NCBI RefSeq assembly: GCF_900460315.1
Contig: NZ_UHIO01000001.1
Span: 1,579,501 to 1,643,500 of the forward strand
Length of the DNA: 64,000 bases
Reading direction: 5' to 3'
From: Veillonella criceti
GTDB lineage: Bacteria; Bacillota; Negativicutes; Veillonellales; Veillonellaceae
Shown: piece after piece, positions 43,307 through 51,140 of the stretch
Layout of the letters: each line of letters begins with the position of its first letter
How positions within the stretch are numbered: the first letter of the stretch is position 1
Notes under the pieces: model-generated
What the model was told of the DNA's origin: nothing
Databases searched by the model: none
The model's input: only the letters and a program-made list of their open reading frames with translations
Made by a program: the position numbers and the translations under genes

Positions 43307-44546
43307 GATATTCCTCCTCTATATAATTGGCCCCTTCGTCGGGGGTAGTAAAATTGACACAAACCTGTGAAAACGCCGTATAGAGTGGTTGGCGAATTGT
43401 ATAGAGTGTTTCTAATCGTTGTAAGCCACCTTGTGAAAGGGGACGATTGTCTGTAGCTAATGCAGTTAAGGGGCGTTGAAGCCAATAGATACGGCCATTT
43501 TGACGAAGACTGGCATAGTTTTCAGGTCGTGTAACTACACCGCCGCCAGTGGCGATAATAGCACCGGTGGTTTTACACAGTTCTTGGAGTAGCACCGTTT
43601 CTTTTTCGCGGAAGTCGGCTTCCCCATGAGTAGCAATATATTCACCTGGATGACAATATCGTTTTTCGAATTCGTCATCACAATCGATGAGAGGGCGTTT
43701 GAAACGATTTGCTAACGCTTCGCCAACTGTGGTTTTACCAACACCAGGCATGCCAATAAGGATTATATTTTCTTGTTCTTGGCGCAGTTGGGTAATAATG
43801 CGTTCAGCCTCTTCTTTGGTAAAGGTTTTCTTTTGAAATAAAGTCGCGGCAGCTACAGCTTGTCCAACGAGCATGGGAAGACCATCGCTATAAGGGATGC
43901 CTTTTTGCTCTGCTTCGATAAGGAGGGCTGTGCGATAAGGATTGTATATTACATCAACGACACCCGTGAGATTGGTGAAATCAGCTAATGAAATGAGTTG
44001 ATTCGGGCAGTTTGGGTACATACCTACCGGTGTCGTGTTAATGATAACTTCGGTGTCATGCGCATGCTGGGGTGCTTCTTCATAAAATGGAGCCGTTTTA
44101 CGAGATAGATGAATAATTTCACGGGCCCCTAAATCTTCTAAGGCAATATGAACTGTGTGAGAGGTGGCGCCATCGCCAAGAACAAGCACTTTTTTACCTG
44201 TAATAGTAATATTGGCTCGTTGTAACATGAAGATGAATCCATCATAGTCCGTATTATGGCCATACCAACTATTATCGGCTTGACGAACCATTGTATTTAC
44301 ACAGCCAATGCGTTTAGCTGCATCGGATAGGCTCTGACAAGCGCTCATTACCGTTTGTTTATACGGAATGGTTACGTTGAGACCCTTTAAATCAGGCTGT
44401 GCTAGAAATTGTGCTAATTCATGAGGCGCTCGTTCAAAGAGCGCATAGGCTGGATTACCAAGGGCCTTATGAATGGCAGGCGAATAGCTGTGCCCCAAAG
44501 TCTTACCAAGCAGACCATAGGGACTGAGTACAGGCGTTTGACTCAT
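43287..44546 (-). CDS. aroE-aroK: Fused shikimate dehydrogenase-shikimate kinase
   Basis: 419 residues combining two consecutive pathway enzymes. Residues 1-255 are AroE: GHSYSPAIHKAL, NVTIPYK with catalytic K63, NTD (97-99) and an NADP loop GDGATS (124-129). Residues 258-419 are AroK: Walker A GMPGVGKT (265-272), DCDDEFE (Asp290-291), FREKE with R313, and ATGGGVV (334-336 Gly). All key residues are present, so both activities are expected. The fusion would turn dehydroshikimate into shikimate 3-phosphate on one chain. Neighbours aroC and aroQ are closely spaced. Confidence 0.95.
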   Translation of the reverse strand: MSQTPVLSPYGLLGKTLGHSYSPAIHKALGNPAYALFERAPHELAQFLAQPDLKGLNVTIPYKQTVMSACQSLSDAAKRIGCVNTMVRQADNSWYGHNTDYDGFIFMLQRANITITGKKVLVLGDGATSHTVHIALEDLGAREIIHLSRKTAPFYEEAPQHAHDTEVIINTTPVGMYPNCPNQLISLADFTNLTGVVDVIYNPYRTALLIEAEQKGIPYSDGLPMLVGQAVAAATLFQKKTFTKEEAERIITQLRQEQENIILIGMPGVGKTTVGEALANRFKRPLIDCDDEFEKRYCHPGEYIATHGEADFREKETVLLQELCKTTGAIIATGGGVVTRPENYASLRQNGRIYWLQRPLTALATDNRPLSQGGLQRLETLYTIRQPLYTAFSQVCVNFTTPDEGANYIEEEYHAHFNS

Positions 44547-44567
44547 AGTTAGTTCCTTTCTATAGGG

Positions 44568-45662
44568 TTAGTTAAATTGTATATTATGATCAAGTAAAAA
44601 ATCTAATAAAACTAAGGCAGTGACCGCTTCAACAACAGGAACAGCGCGTACAGCGATACAAGGGTCGTGGCGTCCTTTGATTTGTAATTCTACATTTTTT
44701 TGCTGTTCATAACTGAAACTTGGCTGTACGGCAGCAATAGAGGCGGTAGGTTTCATACCGACTTGGAGAACTAATGGCATGCCATTAGTAATACCACCTT
44801 GAATGCCGCCGCTATTATTATTTAAGGTGCGGACAGTGCCATTTTCTAATAGGAAGGGGTCATTTTGTTCTGCACCGGTACTGAGACAACCTTCAAAGCC
44901 ACTACCAAAAGCAACGCCTTTTACTCCAGGGATACCAAATAGCGCCGTGGTTAAGCGATTTTCAATGCCGTCAAAATTTGGGTTGCCAAGTCCGGCAGGA
45001 AGTCCGGTGGCAAACACTTCGATAATCCCACCGGTGGAATTACCAGTTTGGCGTAATTCATCGATGTAGGTAATAGCACGGAGTCGTTCTTGTGGTGAAA
45101 CCATAGCCACTGTTTCAAAGCCTGCTTTTTGTAAGTCGGCCATAGCTGGTTCCGTGAAACTGATACTTTTATCCTTAACGGCCCCAATTTGACGCAGATG
45201 AGCGGCGATTTCAATACCACGGGCTTTTAAGATTTGTAGGGCTATGCCACCAGCACAGCAAAGTGGTGCTGTTAAGCGACCTGAAAAGTGGCCGCCGCCA
45301 CGCATATCTACCGCATCACCATAGCGTACTCGAGCGGTGTAATCAGCGTGAGATGGTCGTGGTACATCTCGAAGATTATTATAATCCTTTGAATGTTGAT
45401 TTGTGTTTTCGATATAAAAAGAAAGTGGTGAACCACTGAGTTGTCCATTAACCAGGCCTGCTAAGAAGTGTGGTTGATCGGCTTCTTTGCGTTGTGTCGT
45501 TACTAAGCTTTGTCCTGGCGCACGACGTTTCATAAAGCGTAGTAGCGCTGTCTCATCAATGGTGAAACCACAAGGCAACCCATCTACGACAGCACCAATA
45601 GTCGTGCCATGAGAAGCGCCAAACACAGAGATTTTGAGATTTTTACCAAAACTAGAGCTCAT
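44568..45662 (-). CDS. aroC: Chorismate synthase
   Basis: 364 residues. Converts EPSP to chorismate with reduced FMN. Family signatures: GASHGTTIGAVVDG, RRAPGQSLVTTQRKE, the RPSHADYTARVRYG region, GRLTAPLCCAGG and the C-terminal KGRHDPCIAVRAVPVVEA. GGAGG before 45662 sets the start; an upstream in-frame ATG at 45695 lacks one. The 249-base gap to aroA upstream is filled with tandem repeats rather than a clear promoter. Confidence 0.95.
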   Translation of the reverse strand: MSSSFGKNLKISVFGASHGTTIGAVVDGLPCGFTIDETALLRFMKRRAPGQSLVTTQRKEADQPHFLAGLVNGQLSGSPLSFYIENTNQHSKDYNNLRDVPRPSHADYTARVRYGDAVDMRGGGHFSGRLTAPLCCAGGIALQILKARGIEIAAHLRQIGAVKDKSISFTEPAMADLQKAGFETVAMVSPQERLRAITYIDELRQTGNSTGGIIEVFATGLPAGLGNPNFDGIENRLTTALFGIPGVKGVAFGSGFEGCLSTGAEQNDPFLLENGTVRTLNNNSGGIQGGITNGMPLVLQVGMKPTASIAAVQPSFSYEQQKNVELQIKGRHDPCIAVRAVPVVEAVTALVLLDFLLDHNIQFN

Positions 45663-45747
45663 ATAGGCCTCCGAGTATGAAATGAAAATATGCAAAATGC
45701 GTAATGTATGAATAGCATAGATATAGATATGCTATATATAATCTAGT

Positions 45748-45804
45748 ATCCGTTATGTATAGTCGATATAGTCTTGCATCCGTTATGTATGGTCGATATA
45801 GTCT
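45748..45804. repeat. Two tandem copies of a 27-base repeat (period 30)
   Basis: The segment 45748-45774 recurs at 45778-45804 with a single A/G difference. Both begin ATCCGTTATGTAT and end GTCGATATAGTCT. It lies in the aroA-aroC gap. Confidence 0.85.
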
Positions 45805-45850
45805 GGTAGTTATATATAGTCTAATATCTATTAATAGTATATACTATGTT

Positions 45851-45892
45851 AGTGATTAGTGATTAGTGATTAGTGATTAGTGATTAGTGATT
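45851..45892. repeat. Perfect heptanucleotide tandem repeat, (AGTGATT)6
   Basis: Six exact copies of AGTGATT, ending 20 bases downstream of the aroA stop (minus-strand direction). A seven-base repeat is prone to slipped-strand copy-number change. It is untranslated here. Confidence 0.95.
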
Positions 45893-45911
45893 AGTAAGTA
45901 GTTAGTATCGC

Positions 45912-47420
45912 TTACAGTGTATGTTGGGCCTGGCCACCTAATTGATTCCAATGTTTAAAGAATAGGGGGTAGGATTTATTAATCGCATCACTATCTGTAA
46001 TGATAACGGGTTCTTCACTGATGAGGGCCATTAAGGTAGCCGCCATGACAAGGCGGTGATCTTTATGAGAATGAACGGCACCACCGAGTAGTTGGCCTGT
46101 GCCAGTAATATAGAGATTATCCCCTTCAACACGAGCTTGACCACCTAAGGTAGCTACGAGTTCTTCTACGGCGGCTAGTCGGTCAGATTCTTTTAAACGA
46201 AGTCGTTCACCATTCATAAACCAACTTTCCCCCTCAATACTACAAGCTAAGGCGGCTAAGACTGGTAATAGATCTGGACATTGTTCAAGATCGACTGTAA
46301 TGGGGGTATGCGCACGGCCTGTGCAGTGTAAAACAGATGGAATGGTAGCTATTGACTCGGTATGGCTAGAGGTTGTTGCTGACGTAAGATTTGCTTTCGT
46401 ATGAGTCAGCGTAGCGCTAAGCCATTCGACGCGAGTGCCAGCGGCTTTAATAATCTCTATGATTCGTTTGTCTGCCTGCGTAGAATCACCTTGAAGATTA
46501 GTAATAGTCATAGGTTGACCAGTCATAGCGGCCGCTACGAGCCAAATAGCGCTATTTGACCAATCCCCTTCGATAGGGTACTGCTCACGACCTTCATACT
46601 GTTGTTGTGTGGGGACGGTGAAGGTGTTACCATCGTCACTTATCGTAGTAGTTACACCAAAGTCAGCCATTACTTTACGCGTAAGTTCAACATAGTCACG
46701 CGATTGTAAGGGCGTAGTGCTATGAATTGTTACCGCATTGTTTGCTAGGCTGTTTTTATAAGACGTAGGAGCGATAGTTTCATCTGAATTTGCTTGTGAA
46801 GCGGTAGAGGCTACTTTTTCTGCCGGTGCCATGTTAGGTGCCGCTAATAGTAAGCCAGAGAAGAATTGACTACTCACATTCCCTACCATTTCAAACGTGC
46901 CACCAGTGAGTTGGCCTGTCATAGTAAAGGGCGGTTTAGGATTAGAAAAAGCAACACCATGAGCCTCTAATTGACTTTTGAGTGGTTCTAAAGGGCGTTC
47001 TGGCAAGCGACCAGCCGCTGTAACTTGGGTAATAGGGCTTATGGCTGAACTTACTGGTAAAAGAAGCCGTAAGGTAGTGCCTGATTCATGGGCGTTAATG
47101 GAACGAGCTTTTTCAAGCTGTGTAGAGGGCGTTTCAGAAATAGCTGTTACATTTGATGCAATTGTGGGAGACGCCAATATGGGTTGTTGCGGAATTGGCT
47201 TTATGGTCACACCCGTTGCTGTTTTAGTAATGGTAGCACCTAAACCTTGCAAGGAAGCGATGGTAGCATCAATATCTTCTGAATAATGAGCAATAATCAG
47301 GGTTGATGGGCTATGAGCCAAGGCTGCTGCAATTAGGGCTCGATGGGCATGTGCTTTGGCTGGAATAGCGGCTATGGTTCCCGTAGGAATCGCTGCTGTT
47401 ATGGTTGTGGATGTAGGCAT
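45912..47420 (-). CDS. aroA: EPSP synthase with three low-complexity insertions
   Basis: 502 residues against about 430 for the family. Joins shikimate 3-phosphate and PEP. K22 and R27 are present, but the usual Ser23 of the K-S motif is Ala (AKAHAHR). Other landmarks are SGTTLR (113-118), GNVSSQFFSGLLLA, GDWSNSAIW, CPDLLP with Asp383, GERLRLKESDR and KDHR. Extra Ala/Thr/Ser-rich segments sit near residues 77-106, 196-228 and 333-362, between conserved blocks. Two bases separate it from aroB upstream. Frame and core are intact, so activity is expected. Confidence 0.93.
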   Translation of the reverse strand: MPTSTTITAAIPTGTIAAIPAKAHAHRALIAAALAHSPSTLIIAHYSEDIDATIASLQGLGATITKTATGVTIKPIPQQPILASPTIASNVTAISETPSTQLEKARSINAHESGTTLRLLLPVSSAISPITQVTAAGRLPERPLEPLKSQLEAHGVAFSNPKPPFTMTGQLTGGTFEMVGNVSSQFFSGLLLAAPNMAPAEKVASTASQANSDETIAPTSYKNSLANNAVTIHSTTPLQSRDYVELTRKVMADFGVTTTISDDGNTFTVPTQQQYEGREQYPIEGDWSNSAIWLVAAAMTGQPMTITNLQGDSTQADKRIIEIIKAAGTRVEWLSATLTHTKANLTSATTSSHTESIATIPSVLHCTGRAHTPITVDLEQCPDLLPVLAALACSIEGESWFMNGERLRLKESDRLAAVEELVATLGGQARVEGDNLYITGTGQLLGGAVHSHKDHRLVMAATLMALISEEPVIITDSDAINKSYPLFFKHWNQLGGQAQHTL

Positions 47421-47422
47421 AA

Positions 47423-48487
47423 TTATACCTCCTTAACTACATAATGGGGTAAATCTGCATGAGGAATGGTAAGTAACTCACAGGATCCCCATTTGGTAGG
47501 TCGAATAATCGTAATGGTGTTTCCTTGGCTCTTTTTATCATGCAATGCAACGTGACAAAGGTCAGTTGCTGTAAATTCAGTATGAATGGGTAGTTTATGA
47601 TTCGTTAGTAATTGTAAAAAGGCTGTTAATTCTGTGTGGTCTATAGCCCCTTGTTGGTAGGCCGCACGCATCATAAGTGCCATGCCGATACTAACAGCCA
47701 TGCCATGTTTTATAGCGAAATGGCTTAATTGTTCAATACTGTGCCCAAAGGTATGACCGAAGTTAAGTAAAGCTCTTAGGCCAGACTCGTGTTCATCTTG
47801 GCTGACAATGTTGGCTTTTGCTTTGACACAAAGGGCAATGACCGCTTCGATATGAGGTAAATCATCTTGTTGTAAGGGGTTGGTTTGTAAATCTTGTAAT
47901 AGTTCAGGATAACCTAACATTCCATATTTGATGATTTCACCACAGCCATTGGCAAATTCTTCAGCCGGCAAAGTTTTGATTGTAGTAGGATCACAAAGCA
48001 CTAGAATTGGTTGTTTAAAAGCGCCCCATAGATTTTTACCAGCTGATAAATTCACCGCCGTTTTACCACCAACGGAAGAATCTACGGCAGCTAATAAAGA
48101 GGTAGGGATTTGTATATAGTCAATCCCTCGTAAGTAAGTCGCCGCTGCAAAGCCTGCCAGATCACCGACAACACCGCCACCTAGGGCAATTAATAAATCC
48201 TTGCGTGTTAAGGCTTTTTGCGCCATATATTCTACTAAATCGAGAAGGCGGTGCGCATTTTTTTCGGTTTCACCATGTGGAAATATATAGGTATACACGG
48301 TGTAGCCGGCCATTTCTAATTGCTCTTTGATGCGTGTTATATAGAGAGGCGCTACTTGGTCATCACTTACGATGATAGTAGGGCGAGGGCTTTTTAGTGG
48401 TTGGATATATTGAACTATATGGTGCAAAGCCTGTTCTTCGATGATAACCTTATAAGAGGTAGAGGCCTCAATGTGAATTCGTTCCAT
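47423..48487 (-). CDS. aroB: 3-dehydroquinate synthase
   Basis: 354 residues. Cyclises DAHP to 3-dehydroquinate with NAD and a divalent metal. Motifs: GGGVVGDLAGFAAATYLRGIDYIQIPTSLLAAVDSSVGGKT in outline, ALLNFGHTFGHSIE with metal-binding His, and KKSQGN. ATG 48487 follows AAAGGA; TTG 48493 is less likely. It is the first gene after the aroF terminator and probably starts the aroBAC-EK-Q transcript; a TATACT -10 lies near 48530. Confidence 0.95.
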   Translation of the reverse strand: MERIHIEASTSYKVIIEEQALHHIVQYIQPLKSPRPTIIVSDDQVAPLYITRIKEQLEMAGYTVYTYIFPHGETEKNAHRLLDLVEYMAQKALTRKDLLIALGGGVVGDLAGFAAATYLRGIDYIQIPTSLLAAVDSSVGGKTAVNLSAGKNLWGAFKQPILVLCDPTTIKTLPAEEFANGCGEIIKYGMLGYPELLQDLQTNPLQQDDLPHIEAVIALCVKAKANIVSQDEHESGLRALLNFGHTFGHSIEQLSHFAIKHGMAVSIGMALMMRAAYQQGAIDHTELTAFLQLLTNHKLPIHTEFTATDLCHVALHDKKSQGNTITIIRPTKWGSCELLTIPHADLPHYVVKEV

Positions 48488-48547
48488 TGGCAATCCTTTC
48501 TCAGATAATCGTATATTTATCTATTCTGAGTATACAATGATTGATGT

Positions 48548-48587
48548 AAAAAAGCCACGAGTTGCCAGCGTTAGGCTATCGTGGCTT
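48548..48587 (-). terminator. Terminator between aroF and aroB
   Basis: On the minus strand AAGCCACGA and TCGTGGCTT form a 9-bp stem followed by six T. It separates aroF from the rest of the aro genes. Confidence 0.85.
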
Positions 48588-48640
48588 AGGTGAAATAATC
48601 GGTATATCTGTATTTTACGTATGTAATCTATCTAAAGCTT

Positions 48641-49645
48641 TTAGTTAGCTAATACGTCACGAAGAGCAAATACCTCTTTCGTTAGGGAGGCAAATTGATC
48701 AGGGCGTAATGCCTGTGGGCCATCGCAAAGTGCTTTAGCTGGATCAATGTGAACTTCAATCATGAGCCCATCAGCGCCGCCACCAGTAGAAGCAAGGGAT
48801 AATGGACGCACCATACGACTCATGCCGGCCGCATGGCTAGGATCCATGATGATTGGTAAATGACTGAGTTCGTGAATCATCGGAATGGCTGTTACATCAA
48901 GAGTATTACGGGTTTTCGTTTCAAAGGTACGGATACCGCGTTCGCAAAGAACAATTTGCGTATTGCCTTCGCTCATGATGTATTCGGCAGCCATTAACCA
49001 TTCTTCGTAGGTAGCACTAAGGCCACGTTTCAAAAGAACCGGTTTATTCAATTTACCTACTTCTTTGAGTAGGGTAAAGTTTTGCATGTTGCGAGCGCCG
49101 ATTTGAAGCATATCTACTTCATCGAAGTATTGGAGTTGGGATGGATCCATGACTTCGGAAACGATTGGCAAGCCCGTTTCCTTCTTGGCCATGACTAAGA
49201 GTTCTAGTCCTTCTGGCCCCATACCTTGGAAAGAGTATGGGGAGGTACGAGGTTTGAAGGCGCCGCCACGAAGGATGGTAGCACCTGCTTCTTTTACGGC
49301 TTTGGCTGTGGCAATTACTTGTTCAGGTGTTTCAACGGAACAAGGCCCAGCCATGATAGCGAAGTGGCCGCCCCCAATTTTAACGCCACTTACATCAACG
49401 ATAGTATCTTCAGGATGGAATTTACGATTAGCTTTTTTGAATGGCTCTTGAATACGAGTTACTTTTTCTACAATATCAAGGGATTCAATTTGGCGTTTGT
49501 CGAGTAAAGACGTATCGCCAATTAAACCAATTAGAGAGTAATTGCTCCCTTGTACAGGATGCAAGATAATGCCTTGTGCCTCTAATTTGGCAGATAACTC
49601 TTGAATTTTCTCAGCTGTTGCATGTTCCTTCAATGTGATAATCAT
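48641..49645 (-). CDS. aroF: 3-deoxy-7-phosphoheptulonate (DAHP) synthase, type I-beta
   Basis: 334 residues. Condenses PEP with erythrose 4-phosphate, the entry step of aromatic synthesis. Residues 1-70 are the ferredoxin-like (ACT-like) regulatory domain, followed by the barrel with IMAGPCSVE, RGGAFKPRTSPYSFQG, LLKRGLSATYEEWL and DPSHAAGM. This is the I-beta class with an N-terminal allosteric domain. GAGGAGA before 49645 fixes the start. It is preceded by a Tyr/Phe leader-peptide attenuator and followed by its own terminator, so it is regulated separately from aroBAC-EK-Q. Confidence 0.96.
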   Translation of the reverse strand: MIITLKEHATAEKIQELSAKLEAQGIILHPVQGSNYSLIGLIGDTSLLDKRQIESLDIVEKVTRIQEPFKKANRKFHPEDTIVDVSGVKIGGGHFAIMAGPCSVETPEQVIATAKAVKEAGATILRGGAFKPRTSPYSFQGMGPEGLELLVMAKKETGLPIVSEVMDPSQLQYFDEVDMLQIGARNMQNFTLLKEVGKLNKPVLLKRGLSATYEEWLMAAEYIMSEGNTQIVLCERGIRTFETKTRNTLDVTAIPMIHELSHLPIIMDPSHAAGMSRMVRPLSLASTGGGADGLMIEVHIDPAKALCDGPQALRPDQFASLTKEVFALRDVLAN

Positions 49646-49746
49646 AGTAATCTCTCCTCTTTTTTCTGTAATGAATATTTGAAACACTTTTTCTTCCATA
49701 ATATTGTCCTTCTAATTGTCAAACATCATACTATTATCAAGTATAT

Positions 49747-49784
49747 AAAAAGGGAGCTACCCGCGTGCACTACGGGTAGCTCCC
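49747..49784 (-). terminator. Attenuator terminator upstream of aroF
   Basis: A perfect 12-bp stem GGGAGCTACCCG/CGGGTAGCTCCC with a 9-base loop, followed on the minus strand by five T. TACCCGTAG in its first arm can instead pair with CTACGGGTA inside the leader reading frame (plus-strand 49838-49846), a 9-bp antiterminator. Confidence 0.9.
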
Positions 49785-49814
49785 TAACTATATCAAGCCA
49801 TCAATGATACTTAA

Positions 49815-49907
49815 TCAGCGTAGCCCAAATAGTCCTTTACCCGTAGACTGGATAAAGAACCCAAAATAGAAGTATTGGCTATGTAATGTGCTGATTTGCG
49901 TACTCAT
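49815..49907 (-). CDS. Tyr/Phe-rich attenuator leader peptide of aroF
   Basis: A 30-codon frame starting at ATG 49907 with AAAGGAG nine bases upstream and ending in TGA 31 bases before the terminator stem. Residues 12-18 are Y-F-Y-F-G-F-F, six aromatic codons in seven, with one more Phe at 27; the rest is unremarkable. The product is presumably not functional. Ribosome stalling at these codons when Tyr or Phe is scarce would free or block downstream RNA pairing. The layout (promoter, peptide, terminator, biosynthetic gene) matches peptide-mediated attenuation as known for proteobacterial pheA. Confidence 0.85.
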   Translation of the reverse strand: MSTQISTLHSQYFYFGFFIQSTGKGLFGLR

Positions 49908-49932
49908 TATATTGGCTCCTTTCTAAAAGTGA

Positions 49933-49969
49933 TTGCCAACATTATAAACCTATGGTTTTTATTTGGCAA
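49933..49969 (-). promoter_or_regulatory. aroF leader promoter with flanking inverted repeat
   Basis: On the minus strand TTGCCA (49969-49964), a 17-base spacer and a perfect TATAAT (49946-49941) predict +1 near 49934, 27 bases before the leader ATG. TTGCCAA and its complement TTGGCAA form an inverted repeat, one arm over the -35 and one over +1. It could bind a repressor. Confidence 0.8.
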
Positions 49970-50011
49970 GTCTTTTTTTACAAAACATTTGCAGAATGTA
50001 TGTAAACGTTC

Positions 50012-51040
50012 TTATTCCAAGTCATCAAAATCGAAGGCCGCAGCCTTGGTATAGTTTGTAACTTTTGCTTCAAAGAAATCAGTTTTTGTGCTATTAAGGT
50101 TGGAGAAACTTTCAATCCAAGCCATTGGATTTTCTTTAATTTCAGGATATAGCGGTTTGAGACCAATGGCATCTAAGCGAAGGTTGGCTAAGTATTTAAT
50201 ATAACGTTCGATGAGAACATTATTAATACCAAGGATTTTATCATCGGTAATGTATTGCCCCCAAGCAATTTCATTTTCAGTTCCTTGGCGAAGCATATCG
50301 GTTAGTTCTGCTTCTAGTTCTGGTGTGAACAGTTCAGGGCGTTCTAGACGAAGTTCACGAATAATATTTTGGAATAACACCAAGTGCGTTACTTCATCGC
50401 GGTTGATGTATTTGAAGATTGTACTCGTCGCTGTCATTTTACCTTGACGTGCTAAGGTATAGAAGAAGCTGAAACCAGAATAGAAGTAAATGCCTTCTAA
50501 GATATAATTTGCCATAATCGTGCGAATTAAGTTGTGTTCTGACGGATCATCGCTGAAACGTTGGTAAATGTCGGCAATGAAACGATTACGAGCTAATAAA
50601 TGTTCGTCAGTACGCCATTCGTCATAAATTCGGTCACGAGTGATAGGGTTAGTTACCGTGTCCAAAATATAAGAATAACTTTGGGCATGAATTTCTTCCT
50701 GAAAGGCTTGAATATTTAGCAAAGAGGCGACTTCTGCAGCCGTTACATAACGACTTAAGTTGGGTAAATTTTCACTTTGAATGGAATCAAGGAAATTGAG
50801 GAAAGAAATAATTTTATCGAAAGCGCGGCGTTCACTATCGGTAAGGAATGGGAACTGCTTAATATCTTCGTTGAGGGAGATTTCTTCTGGAATCCAGAAG
50901 TTATTGAGCATGGTGCGATAGAGAGTCGTGGCCCAGTCATATTTGATACGGTTCCATTCACGCAAATTTGTTGTGTTACCACCAATCATGCTTTCCGTAC
51001 CACGTTCGCCGTGTTCGTTAAAAATTAATTTTTTTTCCAT
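50012..51040 (-). CDS. nrdB: Ribonucleotide reductase small subunit (class I)
   Basis: 342 residues. Carries the di-metal centre and tyrosyl radical that start ribonucleotide reduction in NrdA. Metal ligands are in FLDSIQ (Asp), QAFQEEIHAQSY (Glu and His) and later NYILEGIYFYSGF and RDEVTHLVLFQN. The Tyr four residues after the ligand His matches the radical Tyr122 of E. coli, so it is a tyrosyl-radical enzyme. ATG 51040 is chosen; GTG 51052 sits on the ribosome site. Downstream of nrdA with a hairpin in the gap. Confidence 0.93.
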   Translation of the reverse strand: MEKKLIFNEHGERGTESMIGGNTTNLREWNRIKYDWATTLYRTMLNNFWIPEEISLNEDIKQFPFLTDSERRAFDKIISFLNFLDSIQSENLPNLSRYVTAAEVASLLNIQAFQEEIHAQSYSYILDTVTNPITRDRIYDEWRTDEHLLARNRFIADIYQRFSDDPSEHNLIRTIMANYILEGIYFYSGFSFFYTLARQGKMTATSTIFKYINRDEVTHLVLFQNIIRELRLERPELFTPELEAELTDMLRQGTENEIAWGQYITDDKILGINNVLIERYIKYLANLRLDAIGLKPLYPEIKENPMAWIESFSNLNSTKTDFFEAKVTNYTKAAAFDFDDLE

Positions 51041-51071
51041 AATGGTATTCACCCTTTCTATATTCAGTGAT

Positions 51072-51092
51072 AGGCCCTCATGAAGAGGGCCT
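51072..51092. repeat. Hairpin in the nrdA-nrdB gap
   Basis: GGCCCTC, a 5-base loop and GAGGGCC, perfect stem. In the nrd transcript direction it has no T run (that lies on the opposite strand). It is likely to be an mRNA processing or stability element rather than a terminator. Confidence 0.6.
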
Positions 51093-51140
51093 TTTCTTTA
51101 GTATATCATGATTATTTCTGAAACGTCTGCTAGATTTTCA

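Noticed and set aside
45748-45892. CRISPR-like array
   Set aside because: The repeats are direct tandem copies (two of 27 bases, six of 7 bases) without unique spacers of uniform length or cas genes.
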